Below are positions 1-12,100 of a DNA stretch of 64,000 nt, piece by piece. A program made the translations under genes and the position numbers. Numbering within the stretch: the stretch's first letter is position 1; each line of letters begins with the position of its first letter. Location of the stretch: positions 469,817-533,816 of the forward strand of contig NW_003101671.1 in assembly GCF_000003855.2 (NCBI RefSeq), given 5' to 3'. Under the pieces are notes generated by a model, which ran no database searches, had not been told where the DNA came from, and saw nothing but the letters and a program-made list of their open reading frames with translations. This DNA is from Blastomyces gilchristii SLH14081. Lineage: Eukaryota > Ascomycota > Eurotiomycetes > Onygenales > Ajellomycetaceae.

Positions 1-317
1 TTCCCTTGATTATTCCATCAAACTTGAACTCCATAATCAGCTACTGATGTAATACAGGCTATATATAACTGTCTCATAGCCTGGAAGGATAGACCCCTCT
101 CTGTATTTGATAGTCTGATTATGTTGTTCAATAGTCTTTCTGCCTTGACAGTTCTTTGTTGAATGTGATATTTAAAATTCAACTTGGAGTTTAACCATAC
201 TCCTAACCATTTGACATTTACACTGGGTTTAATCTCTCTATTTAAAAGAGTTAGAGATAGTCCTTTCTCATTGAATCTCGGAAAGAAGTGAATTAACTCA
301 GTTTTATCCATATCAAA
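1..317 (-). mobile_element. LINE fragment L1: reverse transcriptase thumb region
   Basis: The minus strand carries an open frame of 97 codons starting at 311. It matches the part of a non-LTR retrotransposon reverse transcriptase just downstream of the catalytic site: a KTELIHF segment, then VKWLGVWLNSKLNF and TERGLSFQAMRQLYIAC. The same stretch recurs in the LINE copies at 41160-41490 (minus) and 63120-63400 (plus). The frame is unusually clean, with Trp codons still TGG, so this copy is less mutated than its relatives. It stops matching at about 317, just upstream of its first Met, where gypsy C begins. Its 3' half lies off the left edge. I see no target duplication because only one end is in view. 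Confidence 0.85.
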
Positions 318-2395
318 AGATCTCTTAAGAGAAACAGATACAAATCTGTGAAAGAAGAAGTTTTATTCAATTATCTGAAATACTGTATGTGAAGAGGTTT
401 TTCTCACACTGAGAGAATATATAACAATATTCTCAGTGCTTATTCAATCAGATTATGATAAACCTTTCTACATTGAGATAAACACATTCAAATGAGCTAT
501 TAGAGACACTCTTCTACAGATGAGTAAGAACAGCAAGTGGCATCTGATGATATATGATGATAGAAAACTATCAGGCACTGAGCTCAATTACCCAGTATAT
601 GAAAAGAAATTACTAGCAATTAAGCACACACTGGTGTTATAAGATAGATATATTAATAACAGATATATGACAATAGTGATCACAGATCATGAAAGTCTTA
701 TCTATCTATAATCAATAATAAAACCTTTCAAATACTTAGTACATTGAATCTCAGAGTTTCAAGTATACAATCTTTATATCAAATACTGAAAGAGATCAGA
801 CACTGTGATACCTGATATAATCAGTTATAAATCTGATTTCATGAGTGAGAATCCTGTAAACTAGGCATAAGAAATATTCATATTAAACACACTGAGAAGA
901 TGCAAGGAATCAGAATAAGTGAACATTATAATCTCTCACTTGAAGAATGACAAGATGTCAGATGATAAGTGTCTCATAAGAGTAGTAGAAAAGATGCTTC
1001 TGAACTTCAAGCTGAAGAAATTAAAAAACAATATTGTGCTTTACTGCAATCTAGAATACATAGAAGCTCTCTATCTAGAATCTTCATTTAGACACAACTT
1101 AGTGACTCACATGTACAAGGAATTCAGTCACTTAGAAAGCTCTGAACTCATAAGTGTACTTAAATCAAGAGCATACTGGCCAAGCATGGCCGAGAACATC
1201 CAGACATATGCTCATGAGTGTCTGAATTACCAGGTTATGAAAGAATCTAAGAAAGGGTTAGAATGCAAGAAAGTGCAACATCAGATGAAGTATATGATAT
1301 AACTGTTCAAATAATGAGAGATGAACCTTATAGACATATTACTGTGAATATCAAATGAAAATTGATGAATAATCACTGCTATTGATTATGCTACTGACTG
1401 ATCAGTTGTGAAAGCAGTTTGAGAGATAACAGAGAAGATGATGATGAAGTTTCTACATGATGAGATCTATATCAACTATGAAATACTGTGTGAGATTCTA
1501 ACTGATAATGATATGAACCTTGTAGAAGAAGTGATGAGACATTTCATGAGTCAATTACAGATAAGATATTATAGAACAACATCATATCATCCGCGGATGA
1601 ACAGGAAGATGAAACACTTGAATGAAATCTTGAGCAATATACTGATGAAATATCGAGTGAGCCAGTCTATGAGATTATGAGATGAATATCTCAGTCAGGC
1701 ACTATTAGTCACACAAATTCAGCAGCATGCAGTCTTCAAGCATTCATCATTCTACCTGTTGTATGAATTGCATCCGTGCATCCTGAAGAATGCTTCAGAA
1801 AAGATGAGAAAGAAAACAGTAGTTACAGATACAACAGTTACAGACACAGAATCAAGATTGAAAGAGATCAGCCATGCACATGTAAAAGCTAACAAGTTAC
1901 TCCTGAACTGAGCAATTCAATCAAAAAGAATACAAGACTCACTAGTTAAGAAATTGAGTCTTAAGATGAGAATGTGAGTTCTCATACATAATGAGAGTTC
2001 TGAGAAGTTTCAATCTAGGTGGTTTGAGTCATATAAAATACTCAAATCACATCCTCTGAAAACATACACATTGAAAGAATTAGAGAGATGAGTCTTACAC
2101 AACTTAATAAATGATTCATAACTTATGAAAACAAAGATGCAAGATCTGAGTGAATTATAGTCATTTACAGCACTATTATCAGTATTGAAAAAGAAGAGAC
2201 TTACAATTGAAAAGTCTTGTGAGGTAAGAGAAATCATAGATACTTACAAATCAGATGATCTCACTTATTCCAATCTTTTCACAATTATAAGAAAAGAATG
2301 AAAAGCAATGAAGAAATCAGATGAATATCACACTTCAATAAGTGATGAGACTGTAGCTGATTGTATAATAACATATCACAGATAGTAAATGTAAC
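318..2395 (+). pseudogene. pol: Ty3/gypsy family C pol remnant: RNase H and integrase
   Basis: A degraded gypsy pol in which TGA replaces most Trp and some Arg codons. At 436-870 is the end of RT and the RNase H region: a YDKPFYIE segment, LNYPVYEKKLLAIKH and TDHESLIYL. At 919-1302 is the integrase zinc-binding domain, with paired His at about 1090-1130 and a Cys near 1219. The integrase core follows: Asp in AIDYATDWS near 1380, then LTDND near 1500, then the SYHPRMN segment and a Glu in KHLNE near 1620. The tail (1680-2380) matches the usual post-core region of fungal gypsy integrases, with LWDEYLSQAL and PFYLLYE-like words. I see no chromodomain, unlike families A, B and F. Gag, protease and LTRs are not visible. 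Its left end abuts a LINE breakpoint, so this is a fragment, not an intact insertion. Confidence 0.85.
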
Positions 2396-3707
2396 ACAGT
2401 AAAGAGTGATCTCAAAGCAGCAGACTTACACATGAATCAGATCATAGAAGAAAAAGGAATTCAGAGTTGAATTTGACTGTTTATATCAGTTCAATTATAG
2501 AGATCACAGAGAATGAACTATCTGAAACATCTGTGAATGTATGAGATCAAGTTATCTTGACCTCTGAGAACACTCAGAGATTAAGTGAGATTAGTTTCAA
2601 TGAGCTGTTCACTGTAGTGATCTGAGTGAGTGAAGAGAGACAGTATAATGCATGAGACAGAATTATAAAAGATGAAAGCTGCTGAATCTAGTCACTGAAT
2701 ACTGTATCATATAGAGATCATGTAAGAGTAGTGACTAGCAGATAAAGAAAAAGCATAAGAAAAGAAAAGAGATAATGAATTAATCATCAACTGTAAGAGT
2801 CAGCTGCAAAAGATAAATATTATCATATATATCTCATTCATTTTCATATATCACACATTTAATCTATTTCTCACATCACATCACCTGAAAAACATCAAAA
2901 ATAAAGAAAATCTCAAAACTCAAGATCTGCAAGGGATTTGAGAGCTGCAAGCCACTCTCACAGCAATGTTATACATATCTTCAATTTCTCTATCACTCTG
3001 TATACAACATTAATGTCATTTATCACAAGATTGGCTGGAATGCTGATATAGAAATGTGTACATATACACATAGAAAAATTGAAGAAGAGTGTGAGACTCA
3101 CAGAACCAGAAGTCAGAGCAGGGAAAGTGAAGACAGAAGAAACAGAAGAGAGAGACACAGAATCAGATGAATAACAGAAGTCATCTGAGACTAAACACTT
3201 ATAATCTGATATGTGCATAACCTTTCCCACAGAGAAGAAAGAGAAAGTGATAGAAGAAGCTTGAGAGCAGAAAAGAATAGTCTCAGTGATGTTATTATCT
3301 TCAATTAGAATAACCTCTGACATCAGAGCAACTAAGAATCATTATTAGTGTATGAAAATTGTAAAATCAGAGATGAGAACAGTTACTGAACAAACACCTG
3401 CTGATCTTAGAGTTATACATGTAATTATAACACATACAAGGCTTCTCAGAAAGAGAGAGAGAGACACAGGGAAATGCAGAAAGCAGAACACAGTGTGTGA
3501 ACAGCTTATTCTCACAACAACAGCTCAGACAAGACATATAAGCCTCATATCTGTAAGTGTAAAAGAGTACAACATTCACATTCTTATTTCTGAAAACACA
3601 GATATCTTTTATCTGCATCACAAAGTCAGATAATAGATATCAGAGAATAGGTTAATACAGATCTATCATTCTGAAGAAATTCATCAGAGCAGATATTCTC
3701 ATAATAT
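2396..3707. other. Unassigned AT-rich repeat-like sequence
   Basis: No family could be assigned. From about 2411 to 2700 the plus strand can be read as one frame broken only by TGA and one TAG, so it may be the C-terminal extension of gypsy C pol. From about 3060 to 3633 a plus-strand frame rich in Glu, Arg and Ser is open except at TGA and TAA, including a clean 93-codon segment at 3352-3633. The opposite strand is also open at 2958-3323, but its Ser and Leu richness is what the complement of a GA-rich coding strand gives. A TATA-containing stretch at 2815-2880 could belong to an LTR. None of this is matched elsewhere in the window that I can see. Confidence 0.4.
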
Positions 3708-5249
3708 TGATTGAAATGAAAATAACTCTTCAAAGAAAATGCCTTCTCAACTGTACAGACTATGCTCTCTGATTAAAAATCAATTTTCTTCTTTAAATGT
3801 TGAAAAAGTTGATCATGAGAAGTTATCTCTCTGAAGAGAAAAGCTTGAATCTCTTATAGACTTACAAATAAATGAACTATCAAAAGAGAAAGAATATGAA
3901 CAGCATTTGAAGAGAATTTCTACAATCAATATAAAAGACTCTATTCTGATTTATTCAGATGACTCAAAAAATGAGAACTTGAATAGATTAGGCGCAGGAA
4001 TTGCTTATACTGAAGATAATATCAATTTTATCTCAGATTTCTGAAATCTAGGCTCTGAATATGAAGTCTTTGATGCTGAACTATTTGTAATAGTGAAAGC
4101 TTTCAAACTCATTGAAATAAAATCTCATAAAAGAGGAAATTATTTGAAAGAGGTATGAATATTCTCTGATAGTCAAGCTGCTTTAAAAAGACTTAGAAAT
4201 AGTCAGATTCATAATGATCAAATGAATCTTGAACTGATCTTAAACTCTATTTTGAAAATTCAAAATAGAAGAACATCAAAGCTGATAATTCATCTGCACT
4301 GAGTTCCTGCTCATATAAATATTCATGGCAATGAATTGGCTGATTCAGCTGCAAAAAAGGGTGCAGAATTAAGCAGATCTATTCAAAAAATTGTGTCCTG
4401 GTCTTTTATAAAGAGAAAAATAAAAGAATCTTGTTTAGATAAGTGAAATGAAAGCTGGCAGAAATAAAAGAAGAGTATACATTATTCAAGATTTGAAACA
4501 AAACCCAAGTGGAAATCTTGTTCAATTAAATGTAAAAAGAAAATATTCTCATCTCTAATACAGCTGAAACTAGGACATGGCTATTTCAAATCTTATATAC
4601 AAAGATTTAATGATAGATTTGACTCAATAGAATGCTTATTCTGCAATACAAATGAGAATCCTGAGTATATTGTAATAGACTGTGCATTATACAATAGTCT
4701 CAGAGTCAGATTGAAAGAGAAGTATGATCTAAATCAATTAAATATGAGATTCTTATTCTCAACTGAGACAGGAATTAAATACTTAATAGACTTTCTATCA
4801 GAAACTCAAGCAGCTACAAGAAAATGGCTGAATTCAGAAGTATCTGAATATGAAGAGGTGGAAATTGACTAGATATAGTCTGTTAAAACAGCTATATATC
4901 ATCTTTTAATAATTTTGTTTTGTTATAGTCTCTCTTTACTGTACTTGTTTCCTTCTGTTCTTTTCTCTATCTATTTAATGTGTCTATCTTTAAGACTATG
5001 TTCTCTTTTCTTTTGTCATAATATTTTCAAATGGTTTCAAACTATCAGAAGGTGTTGAAATACTGCAATTTGTAAACAGTTTTTGTATTCTGGGCTGGAA
5101 TTTTCTGATTTTGCATATTTGAAATTGATAAATGTATAATAGTTGACTCTATAGATATAGGAAAAACCCTGAGAACTAAAGATTCTCAGGTAGATGTCAT
5201 AGTCTCTGACTGCATACATCTATAATTGAAGAATAATAATAATAATAAT
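3708..5249 (+). mobile_element. 5'-truncated LINE L2: RNase H domain, zinc finger and 3' end
   Basis: This is the 3' part of ORF2 of the window's LINE family. The frame runs from about 3740 to a TAG near 4870. The RNase H domain shows all four acidic residues: IYSDDSK (near 3955), DAELF (near 4075), FSDSQAAL (near 4160) and NELADSAAKK (near 4330). A C-terminal Cys/His motif follows (ECLFCN...EYIVIDC, near 4635-4685; the His is Tyr here). In-frame stops are few and mostly TGA at Trp positions, for example in the segment before VPAHINIHG. The 3' UTR (4873-5220) ends with two hairpins and a (TAA)n tail at 5231-5249. Presence of RNase H and a zinc finger fits the Tad1/I group. The left flank is unassigned and the right flank is family A leader, so no target duplication is visible. 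Confidence 0.9.
5168..5220 (+). other. LINE 3'-terminal hairpin pair (probable RT recognition structure)
   Basis: Two adjacent inverted repeats precede the tail. Hairpin 1 (5168-5190) is CCTGAGAA / TTCTCAGG around a 7-nt loop. Hairpin 2 (5193-5220) is exactly 28 nt: outer stem GATGT / ACATC, internal loop CA opposite 3 nt, inner stem TAGTC / GACTG (first pair T-G), and triloop TCT. It is followed directly by TATAATTGAAGAATAATAA. The same 28-nt hairpin is found in reverse at 14782-14809, 20046-20073, 35315-35342 and 39401-39428. Related LINEs use a 3' stem-loop to recruit their reverse transcriptase; that role here is inference. Confidence 0.75.
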
Positions 5250-5696
5250 TTCTGATGAGAAGATAATGTGTGAATAATCATTTTCTAATAAGAAGATGAT
5301 GAATATTTTTATAGTGTAAGAGATCTACACTGAATAGATCAGTATAATATTGATAGATCTTATATAACAAAGATAAAAATATTAGAGAAGAAAAGAAAGA
5401 GAAAGTGCAAGAATCAGTGATTGAGATGGATATTTATATGTATATATGGTGGTGTACGCGGTGGAGCTTTGAGGTGGAAGAATATACACGCGTTCATAGC
5501 AGCCGAGGATCAGTGATTGAGAATGGCTGAGAATCGGAGTGTATGTGTTTGAGAATGAAGTGATTGAAATCTGTGAAGTGTATCAGTGATTGAGAATGGC
5601 TGAGAATCGGAGCATATGTGTTTGAGAATGAAGTGGTTGAAATCTGTGGAGTGTAACGGAATAGTCTATATGATTCATCGGGCGCAGCCTGCCACA
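5250..5696 (-). mobile_element. Family A 5' LTR with leader stub (copy A1)
   Basis: An LTR of chromovirus A on the minus strand. It starts at 5696 (TGTGGC as read on the minus strand) and ends at 5315 (CTTACA). About 65 bases of internal leader remain (5250-5314) before LINE L2 cuts it off. At 382 bp it is longer than the 330-bp LTRs of the complete copy because of an internal tandem duplication. The outer part near 5440-5690 keeps several CpG sites (for example GTACGCGGTGG), whereas the leader side is fully AT-drifted. It sits inside the integrase region of copy A2, in the same orientation, so one family member inserted into another. No intact partner LTR is in view. Confidence 0.85.
5511..5656 (-). 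repeat. 73-bp tandem duplication inside LTR A1
   Basis: The segment 5511-5583 is repeated at 5584-5656 with a few transition differences. Both units contain GAGAATGGCTGAGAATCGGAG and end near GAAATCTGTG(A/G)AGTGTA. The other A LTRs in this window have one copy. The unit covers the upstream U3 part of the LTR, where promoter elements would lie. Confidence 0.8.
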
Positions 5697-8600
5697 CTCT
5701 GCATGTAGAAGAAGATTATATCAATCATCTTATAAGTAATTGCAGAACTTATAAAGATAATTCTTTACAGTCTGAATTGTCTGTTCTGATATATTATCAG
5801 TCTCAGAGTGATAGACAGTTAACAAATAGCATGTAATTTTAAAAACTTGACAGATTCTTGTTCAGAGAGTACTTACAAATTGACAGCTTTGATCTGATAC
5901 TATGAATCTCAGTAATTTATATATTCAATAGAACAGGCTTTATAGAAAGGCTTCAGTAACTTGTTCAGTATTCATCTTATTACAAGATTCTAATATTACA
6001 TCTTTACTCAATCAGTTGAGAGATCAATAGTGAAGTTAATTATCATATCTCATCAGATTCTATCAGAGATATTAAGTGATTTAAGCAGATCTTTTCTACA
6101 ATTCTTTTATAAAGTAATAGAGAAACAGTAGTTATAGTTTCAGATAAAGTATCTGATACTGTTCAATATCTCAGATCAGTAGAATTCTTGAGAGATTATT
6201 CAATACAGTTATTCACAACTCAGATGACTAATTATATATAAATTATACATCTCTTGCATTATTCAAGTTCATAGAGGTTTGAACTGAGAGACTCAATATC
6301 ATTTATAAAATTATAAAGCATTATTATTATTGATTAAACATTCTGAGATGTCAGTCTTTATACATAGTTCTGAAGAAAATTAAGACACTTCTTATTATAC
6401 TAGTTCAGTGAGAGTCTGAAGAAGTTTATCAGCTTGAGCTGTTATATATCACAGTTTATTCAGTGCGAGAGAAGTTGAGATATCAATATCAGTATCAGTG
6501 ACAGTTCAGAGAGAGAGTGTTCTAATCAAAGAAATATATATAACATTATAAGATATTTCATTTTGATCAATTAATATCTTCAGATCTAAGAGTCAGTGTT
6601 CTCAGTTCATTCAATGAGTGTCTATTATATCAGAAGGTATATCTTACTCTTATTATAAGAGAGCATCTGTTATCAACTTCTGACTGCTGAAGTGATAATG
6701 TATAGTGAAATAAAAATAGCTTAATAGCTCAGATTATTACATCTGATGTTCAGTAAGTTTATAGATAGTTATGAAATACTTGAGATTCTTATAATCTGTG
6801 ATTATCTCAAATTTGAATACATTTTGAAGTTCAGAGTCTCATTCTTCTAAATAGTATATAATTATGAGAAGTTTCTTATTATAGATCTCATAATTGCATT
6901 CAGCAGAACTCAGTTTCTTAGATATAAAGACACATAATTATAAGACATCTTTATTATCATATTATAATATAGCTTCTTCTATGATGTAGTCAGAGAAATC
7001 AGCTTCAACAACTATCTTATAATCAGAATTAAATATTATTAGTAAAGAGGTATTAATAAACATATTCTTTATTTATATAAATACAGCTTCAGCATCTACT
7101 GATCACTGAAATACTGAATTCTTCTTAATGAGTTCTGTGAGTGATCTTATAATATGTGAGAAGTTTTATATAAATCACTGATAGAAGTTAGTAAATCTGA
7201 TGAAGTTTTATACATCTTTCATAGTATATGAAGCTTCTCACTCAAGAATAGCAGAGATCTTCTCAGAATTTATTCAAATATTCTTACTAGCTTCTATAAT
7301 AAAATCTAGGTATTTTGTACTCTTGACTTCAAAATCATACTTATCAATATCTATTAGTAGTTCTGTCTCTCATAATCATTGTAATACTCTTCACATATAT
7401 TCTTGATATTTCTTTCTGAATTTATCAATGAAGATGAGAATATCATTTAAATATACAGATACAAACTCATTAAGAAAATCTCAGAGTACTTAGTTAATAT
7501 ACTTCTGAAATATACTGAGAGTATTAGTCAGTTCAAAGAGTGTGACTACTTATTTAAAGAGATTATAATATGTTTGAAATGCTGTAAGTCATTCATCTTC
7601 TTCAGTAATACAAATCTTATGAAATACAGTGATAATATCTAGCTTTGTAAACTATCAGACATATCTAATATATGCTAGAATTTCATTGATGAGAGATAAG
7701 AAATAATAATCTTTCATTGTCAATCTATTCAGATCTTGATAGTTCACACAGAATCAGAGTTCTTCACCTGATTTCTTTGTAAAGAGAATAGAAGCTATAG
7801 TAGAAGAGTTACTAATATATATAAATTTCTTATTTAACAGATTATTGAGTGTCTTCTGAAGAAGAAGAAGTTTATCTTGAGATATATTATAGAGAGAGTC
7901 TTATAATAACTCAGAGTTCTTATTATTTTTCTGTTCTAACTTGATACTATAATTCACTTCTGAGTCTTATAAAGAGAGTATATTTATAATATTATCTTAT
8001 AAGAAGATATCTAGATATTCATAATATTATTGAGAGAGTTTTATACAAGAATCTGTTATTATAGTACAGAATAACTTCTCTAAAGCTTTCTTAAAATCAG
8101 TCAGACTAGTGAAATGAATTGATATATAATTCTACTATCAGTGACTTTGTCAGCAGTCTTATCAGTGACTTCTTTTTCAGAGTATGTTATAAGTACTGAC
8201 AGAGATCTGTGTAAGGTTCATAGTCTTATAAATATTATCTTCATGAATTCTATCATTATTAGAGAATATTAAACTCCTGTTTTAAGCATTTAATAAGATG
8301 TCTTGTTCAGATAGTCAGGCAAGTTCTAGTATAAAATTATAGTCAAGATTATCAACTTCATATACATAGACATCTTTAAATTGATATTCTCTGATATCTA
8401 TGTTTAGTTTTATCATATAACAGATGTAAATGTCTTTTGAATTATCAAATTCTACAAGAAGTCAGAGTTTTAATAAGAGAATATACTGAAGATTATAACA
8501 TCTTATGACTGAAGATTTAATCATTGTATAATAACATAGATAGCTGTCTATCATGACTTTCATATTATATATATTATTGACTACAGTAGATATAAGAATT

Positions 8601-10427
8601 GCATTCATTGTTATTTTCTCTTTAAATTATTGTCATTTAATCTCTTCAAGCTTCTGTTTATGAATTTGAACAGAAGATAATCTTTTCTCTATTTTATTAA
8701 GACTTCTTTATAATTGTCTTCTAAATCTTTCTTCAATGCAATGTGATTGATGTGAACAGACACTGATTTACTCTTTGAATAAAGAGATACTGATCTTTCT
8801 CTTAAGTGAGAAGATATGTAGACTGATCAGCAGTTGAAAATAATGTGTTCTAATCAGTTACAATTAATGCACATCTCTTATTAACATCAGTTAGAGACTT
8901 CTTCAGAAGTAATCTCAGAAACTCAGAAGCCTGTTCAGATGACAGAGACTCTTGCTTATGTATAAATATTCAAGTCTACTCAATTCATGGCATCTACATC
9001 ATTGTTGTTATTTCTCAGTGCAGGTGTATAAGTAACTGAAGTGGAACATCTTCTACTACTGTTCTATATACTCTTGAGCTTGATAAGACAGTTATTCAAT
9101 ATCTGAAGTTATACATAGAAATCTTCATAAGTCTGGTCTTTATCTACACTTACAAGAGTCTTTAAGAGTTTAAAAGTTAATATCTTCTTGAGCAGGCTAA
9201 TCTTTATTTGATTCTCTCAAGATTGATCACCTGCTTCTAGAATCTTGATATTGAAGTCAGAGATAAATATTATAAGAGAAGTGTTTCTCTGTCAGACACT
9301 CTGTAATCAATCTAATACTTTCTGTTGTATAGCAGTGTCTTGAAACAGAATATCAAGATATTTGATGATATTATCAGATGTTTATAACACTGATTTACAT
9401 ATTTTCATTCATGAATAAAACTTCTGTTTCATATGATTCTTCAATTATTCATTGATATATCAACCTTGATTGATTAGTAAATCAAGGACATCTTTATCTA
9501 TACTCAGTTTTACAAGCATTTTCATCCTTCATAATGAGTAGAGAGTGAGATTGAAAGTATTAAAATATATAGAAGTATCTAAGCATTCTTTCAGCACTTT
9601 TATATTCAATTTTGTAAATGTTGAAATTGCATGAATTTCTTATTGAGATAATTGTTAAATCTCTTCATATTGATGTTGTTGAGTTGCATGCATATTAGCT
9701 ATTTATTACTATTATAACTTCAACATTACTCAGAGTCACTGTGATATCATATCTATGCTCACATTTGAGAGTTCTCTCATATTATCATTAGACATTATTA
9801 TATCAATTATTGAATGTGTGATATCTATGAAGTCAAAAGAAGTGTAATTATATGAATATCTTATATGTCTGTAATGTCAGAACTCTTAGATCTTTCACTG
9901 ATATTCTCTTTATAAGATCTTATTCTTCTTTATAAGATCTTGTTACAGGGTCAGAGTAACTGATAAACAAGCTTCTATCTAAGAACTCAGTGTTCACTTA
10001 ACTAATTGAGACTTAGTATTCACTTAACTGTTTAACTGTTTCTCTATTTCTTATATGTTATTATGTGTTCAGATATCTTAGTAAGTAATCATTTCTAATA
10101 AGAAGATAATACATAAAATAATCATTTCTAATATGAAGACAATGAACATTTTTCAAATGTAAGAGGCCTATGCTGAATAGATCAGTATAATATATAGGTC
10201 TTATATAATAAAGTGAAAAATGTTAGAGAAGGAAAGTAAGAGAAAATGCAGGAATCAGTGATCAGAGTGAATATTTATATGTGTACACAGTGAAGCTTCA
10301 AGATGAAAGAATAGAAATTTCATGAGTTTTTCAGCTGAGGATCAGCAACTGAGAATCAGAGCTTTTGACGGAATCTGTGAAGTGTAATGAAATAGTCTAT
10401 ATAATTGATCAGACGCAGCCCGTCACA
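5697..10427 (-). mobile_element. Family A chromovirus copy A2, 5' LTR through integrase
   Basis: A heavily mutated gypsy element on the minus strand. Reading from high to low coordinates: 5' LTR (10427-10158), leader (10157 to about 9700), gag (about 9650-8700), protease (about 8600-8200), RT (about 8000-7300), RNase H (about 7200-6700) and integrase (about 6500-5697). The order and the wording are the mirror image of A4 and A7, which allows base-by-base matching. For example, 7200-7330 mirrors 30690-30830. The copy ends where LTR A1 has inserted at a CTCTG site in integrase, so its 3' part is missing here. A 19-bp tandem duplication lies in the leader near 9905-9945. No frame is functional. 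Confidence 0.85.
10158..10427 (-). repeat. 5' LTR of copy A2
   Basis: Read on the minus strand it begins TGTGACGGGCTGCG at 10427 and ends CTTACA at 10158. At 270 bp it is shorter than the 330-bp reference LTR, so it carries an internal deletion. The outermost 15 bases keep CpG sites that the rest has lost. Confidence 0.85.
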
Positions 10428-10582
10428 GAATAAAGTAATTCACACTTGAAGAAATTTATAAATTATATACTGACTTTCTCTGATATTCTATTTAATAATA
10501 AATAATCAAAAATATTTAGAGTAATATAATCTTTTATTAACTCTAACTTAATACAGTAGTTCAGTGAATTATCATTCTAATC

Positions 10583-10832
10583 TGTAAGAGATCTACACTG
10601 AAAACATCAGTATTAATATATAGATCTTATATAACAAAAGTGAAAAACATTAGAGAAGAAAGAAGAGAGAAAGTGTAAAAATCAGTGATTGAAGTGAATA
10701 TGTATATATGTATAAGATAAAGCTCAGAGTGAGAGAATAGAAACTCTATGAGTTTCTCAGCTAAGAATTGATAACTGAGAATCAGAGCTTTCAGCAGAAA
10801 TCTATAAAGTGTAGTGTAATAGTCTATCAATC
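10583..10832 (-). repeat. Truncated family A LTR (copy A3)
   Basis: An A-type LTR on the minus strand. Its inner end is at 10583 (TGTAAGAG on the plus strand) and it runs to about 10832, where it loses the last ~25 bases of the LTR start and joins repeat D1. No internal element sequence is attached on either side. The 155 bases to its left (10428-10582) are AT-rich and match nothing I recognise. It is a solo or broken LTR. Confidence 0.75.
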
Positions 10833-11024
10833 TGTGATTCGGAAGAATGTATGATGATGTGATTCAGAAGAACATACAATCATCAGATATTAATACAGTC
10901 ACTTTCAAACACACTTATAAATGTAAAGAGGCTCTAGCAGCCACTAATTAATTTAGTATAATATATATAAAAGTCAGTGCATATCTGTAATCTTACACTG
11001 ACTTAAGCAATCTTTGAATCATAT
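10833..11024 (+). repeat. 3'-end fragment of repeat D (copy D1)
   Basis: Matches the last ~170 bases of repeat D2 (27053-27219), from TGTGATTCAGAAGAA (10853) to the terminal GAATCATA (GAATCACA in D2). The first 20 bases repeat the start of the unit (TGTGATTCGGAAGAATG at 10833), a small partial duplication. A conserved middle contains TAATTTAGTATA and a TATA-like run near 10960. Confidence 0.7.
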
Positions 11025-11773
11025 CTGATAGTATGTTTAAAAACTAGTAAGATGTGCAGACTTCTTCAGAGTGTGATAATTCTGTCTATAAAGCAATTTA
11101 TAGTTATTATATCAGAGTGATTCTAAAATGTCTTAGAGCAGAGTATATAAAGAGCAGTGAGTAACAGAGTATCTAATTAATACTACTCTGCTTGTAAAGA
11201 AAAAACTTCACACTCAGATAAATATTATATATATAAATATAATAAGATGTGAGAAAAGAGATAAGAGTGATAAATCAGATTCAAAGAAGTTCACTTTCTA
11301 CTTAGAAGAATAAAAGAAGTGTAATTATTATCAGAGTTATACAATGATAATAGAAATCAAAGAATAATAGACACTATACAATCAATGAAAATCTTCTGAA
11401 ATGAATATCTTCTCTAGTTAATATAAATAATACTCTTCTCTGCTATCTGAACTGAAAGATATGCAGAATCTCTCAGAGAGTTTACTTAAAGTAGTAAGAA
11501 AAGCAGCTGAAGTCACTGAACTGAAAGCAAAGCTCTCTATATATACAAGAATTCCAAACAAAATTAAAGTCTTGTATACTCAGTGACAGACTGTGTCAGA
11601 AGTTAAGTAATAATTAATATTCAGTACAGATCAAGTATTCACTATGAAGAGCTGCACTGATACAATTATTATTATTAATAAGAATAGAGAAAATCAGATC
11701 ATAGATCTATAGTGAGAGATTAAATGTTTACACAGACAGGCAACTGCACTGAATCTGAAGATCATATTATAAT
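11025..11773 (+). pseudogene. Unidentified degraded ORF with upstream TATA motif
   Basis: I do not recognise this stretch. A TATATAAAGAG motif near 11147 is followed by a plus-strand frame from about 11230 to 11760. That frame is interrupted mostly by TGA and is otherwise continuous for about 170 codons, with words such as SDSKKFTFYLEE, LLSELKDMQNLSESLLK and AAEVTELKAKL that suggest a coiled-coil stretch. This could be the LTR end and gag start of another retrotransposon, cut off by the LTR of A4 at 11774. That is inference from position and layout only. Confidence 0.4.
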
Positions 11774-12100
11774 TGTTATAGCAGGCTATATTCAATTAAT
11801 AGATTATTTCATTACACTTTATAGATTTCTGCTGAAAGCTCTAATTCTTAGTCACTGATTCTCAGCTGAATAAATTACAGAGTTTCTATTCTTTCACTCT
11901 GAAGTTTCATCTTGTACATGTATAGGTATTCACTCATTTCTATTCTTCTGTTCTGAAGCCTTATCTCATATGCATATAAATATTCACTTCAATCACTGAC
12001 TCTCACACTTTCTCTTTTTATTTTCCTTCTCTAATGTTTTTCACTTTTATTATATAAGATTCATATATTATACTGATCTATTCAGTGTAAGCCTCTTATA
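11774..12100 (+). repeat. 5' LTR of copy A4
   Basis: A 327-bp LTR aligned with 27625-27954 along its full length. The start (TGTTATAGCAGG) and the end (CTCTTATA) have drifted from TGTGGCGGG and CTCTTACA. Compared with the LTRs of A7 it has lost nearly all CpG and GG/CC sites. Confidence 0.8.

Noticed and set aside
5494..5697. 67-codon minus-strand ORF
   Set aside because: It lies wholly inside LTR A1 and is repeated because of the 73-bp duplication; no coding signal.
9905..9945. SINE excision footprint in the A2 leader at the site occupied in A8
   Set aside because: The doubled CTTTATAAGATCT is explained more simply as a 19-bp tandem duplication starting with TATTCT; no SINE bases remain.
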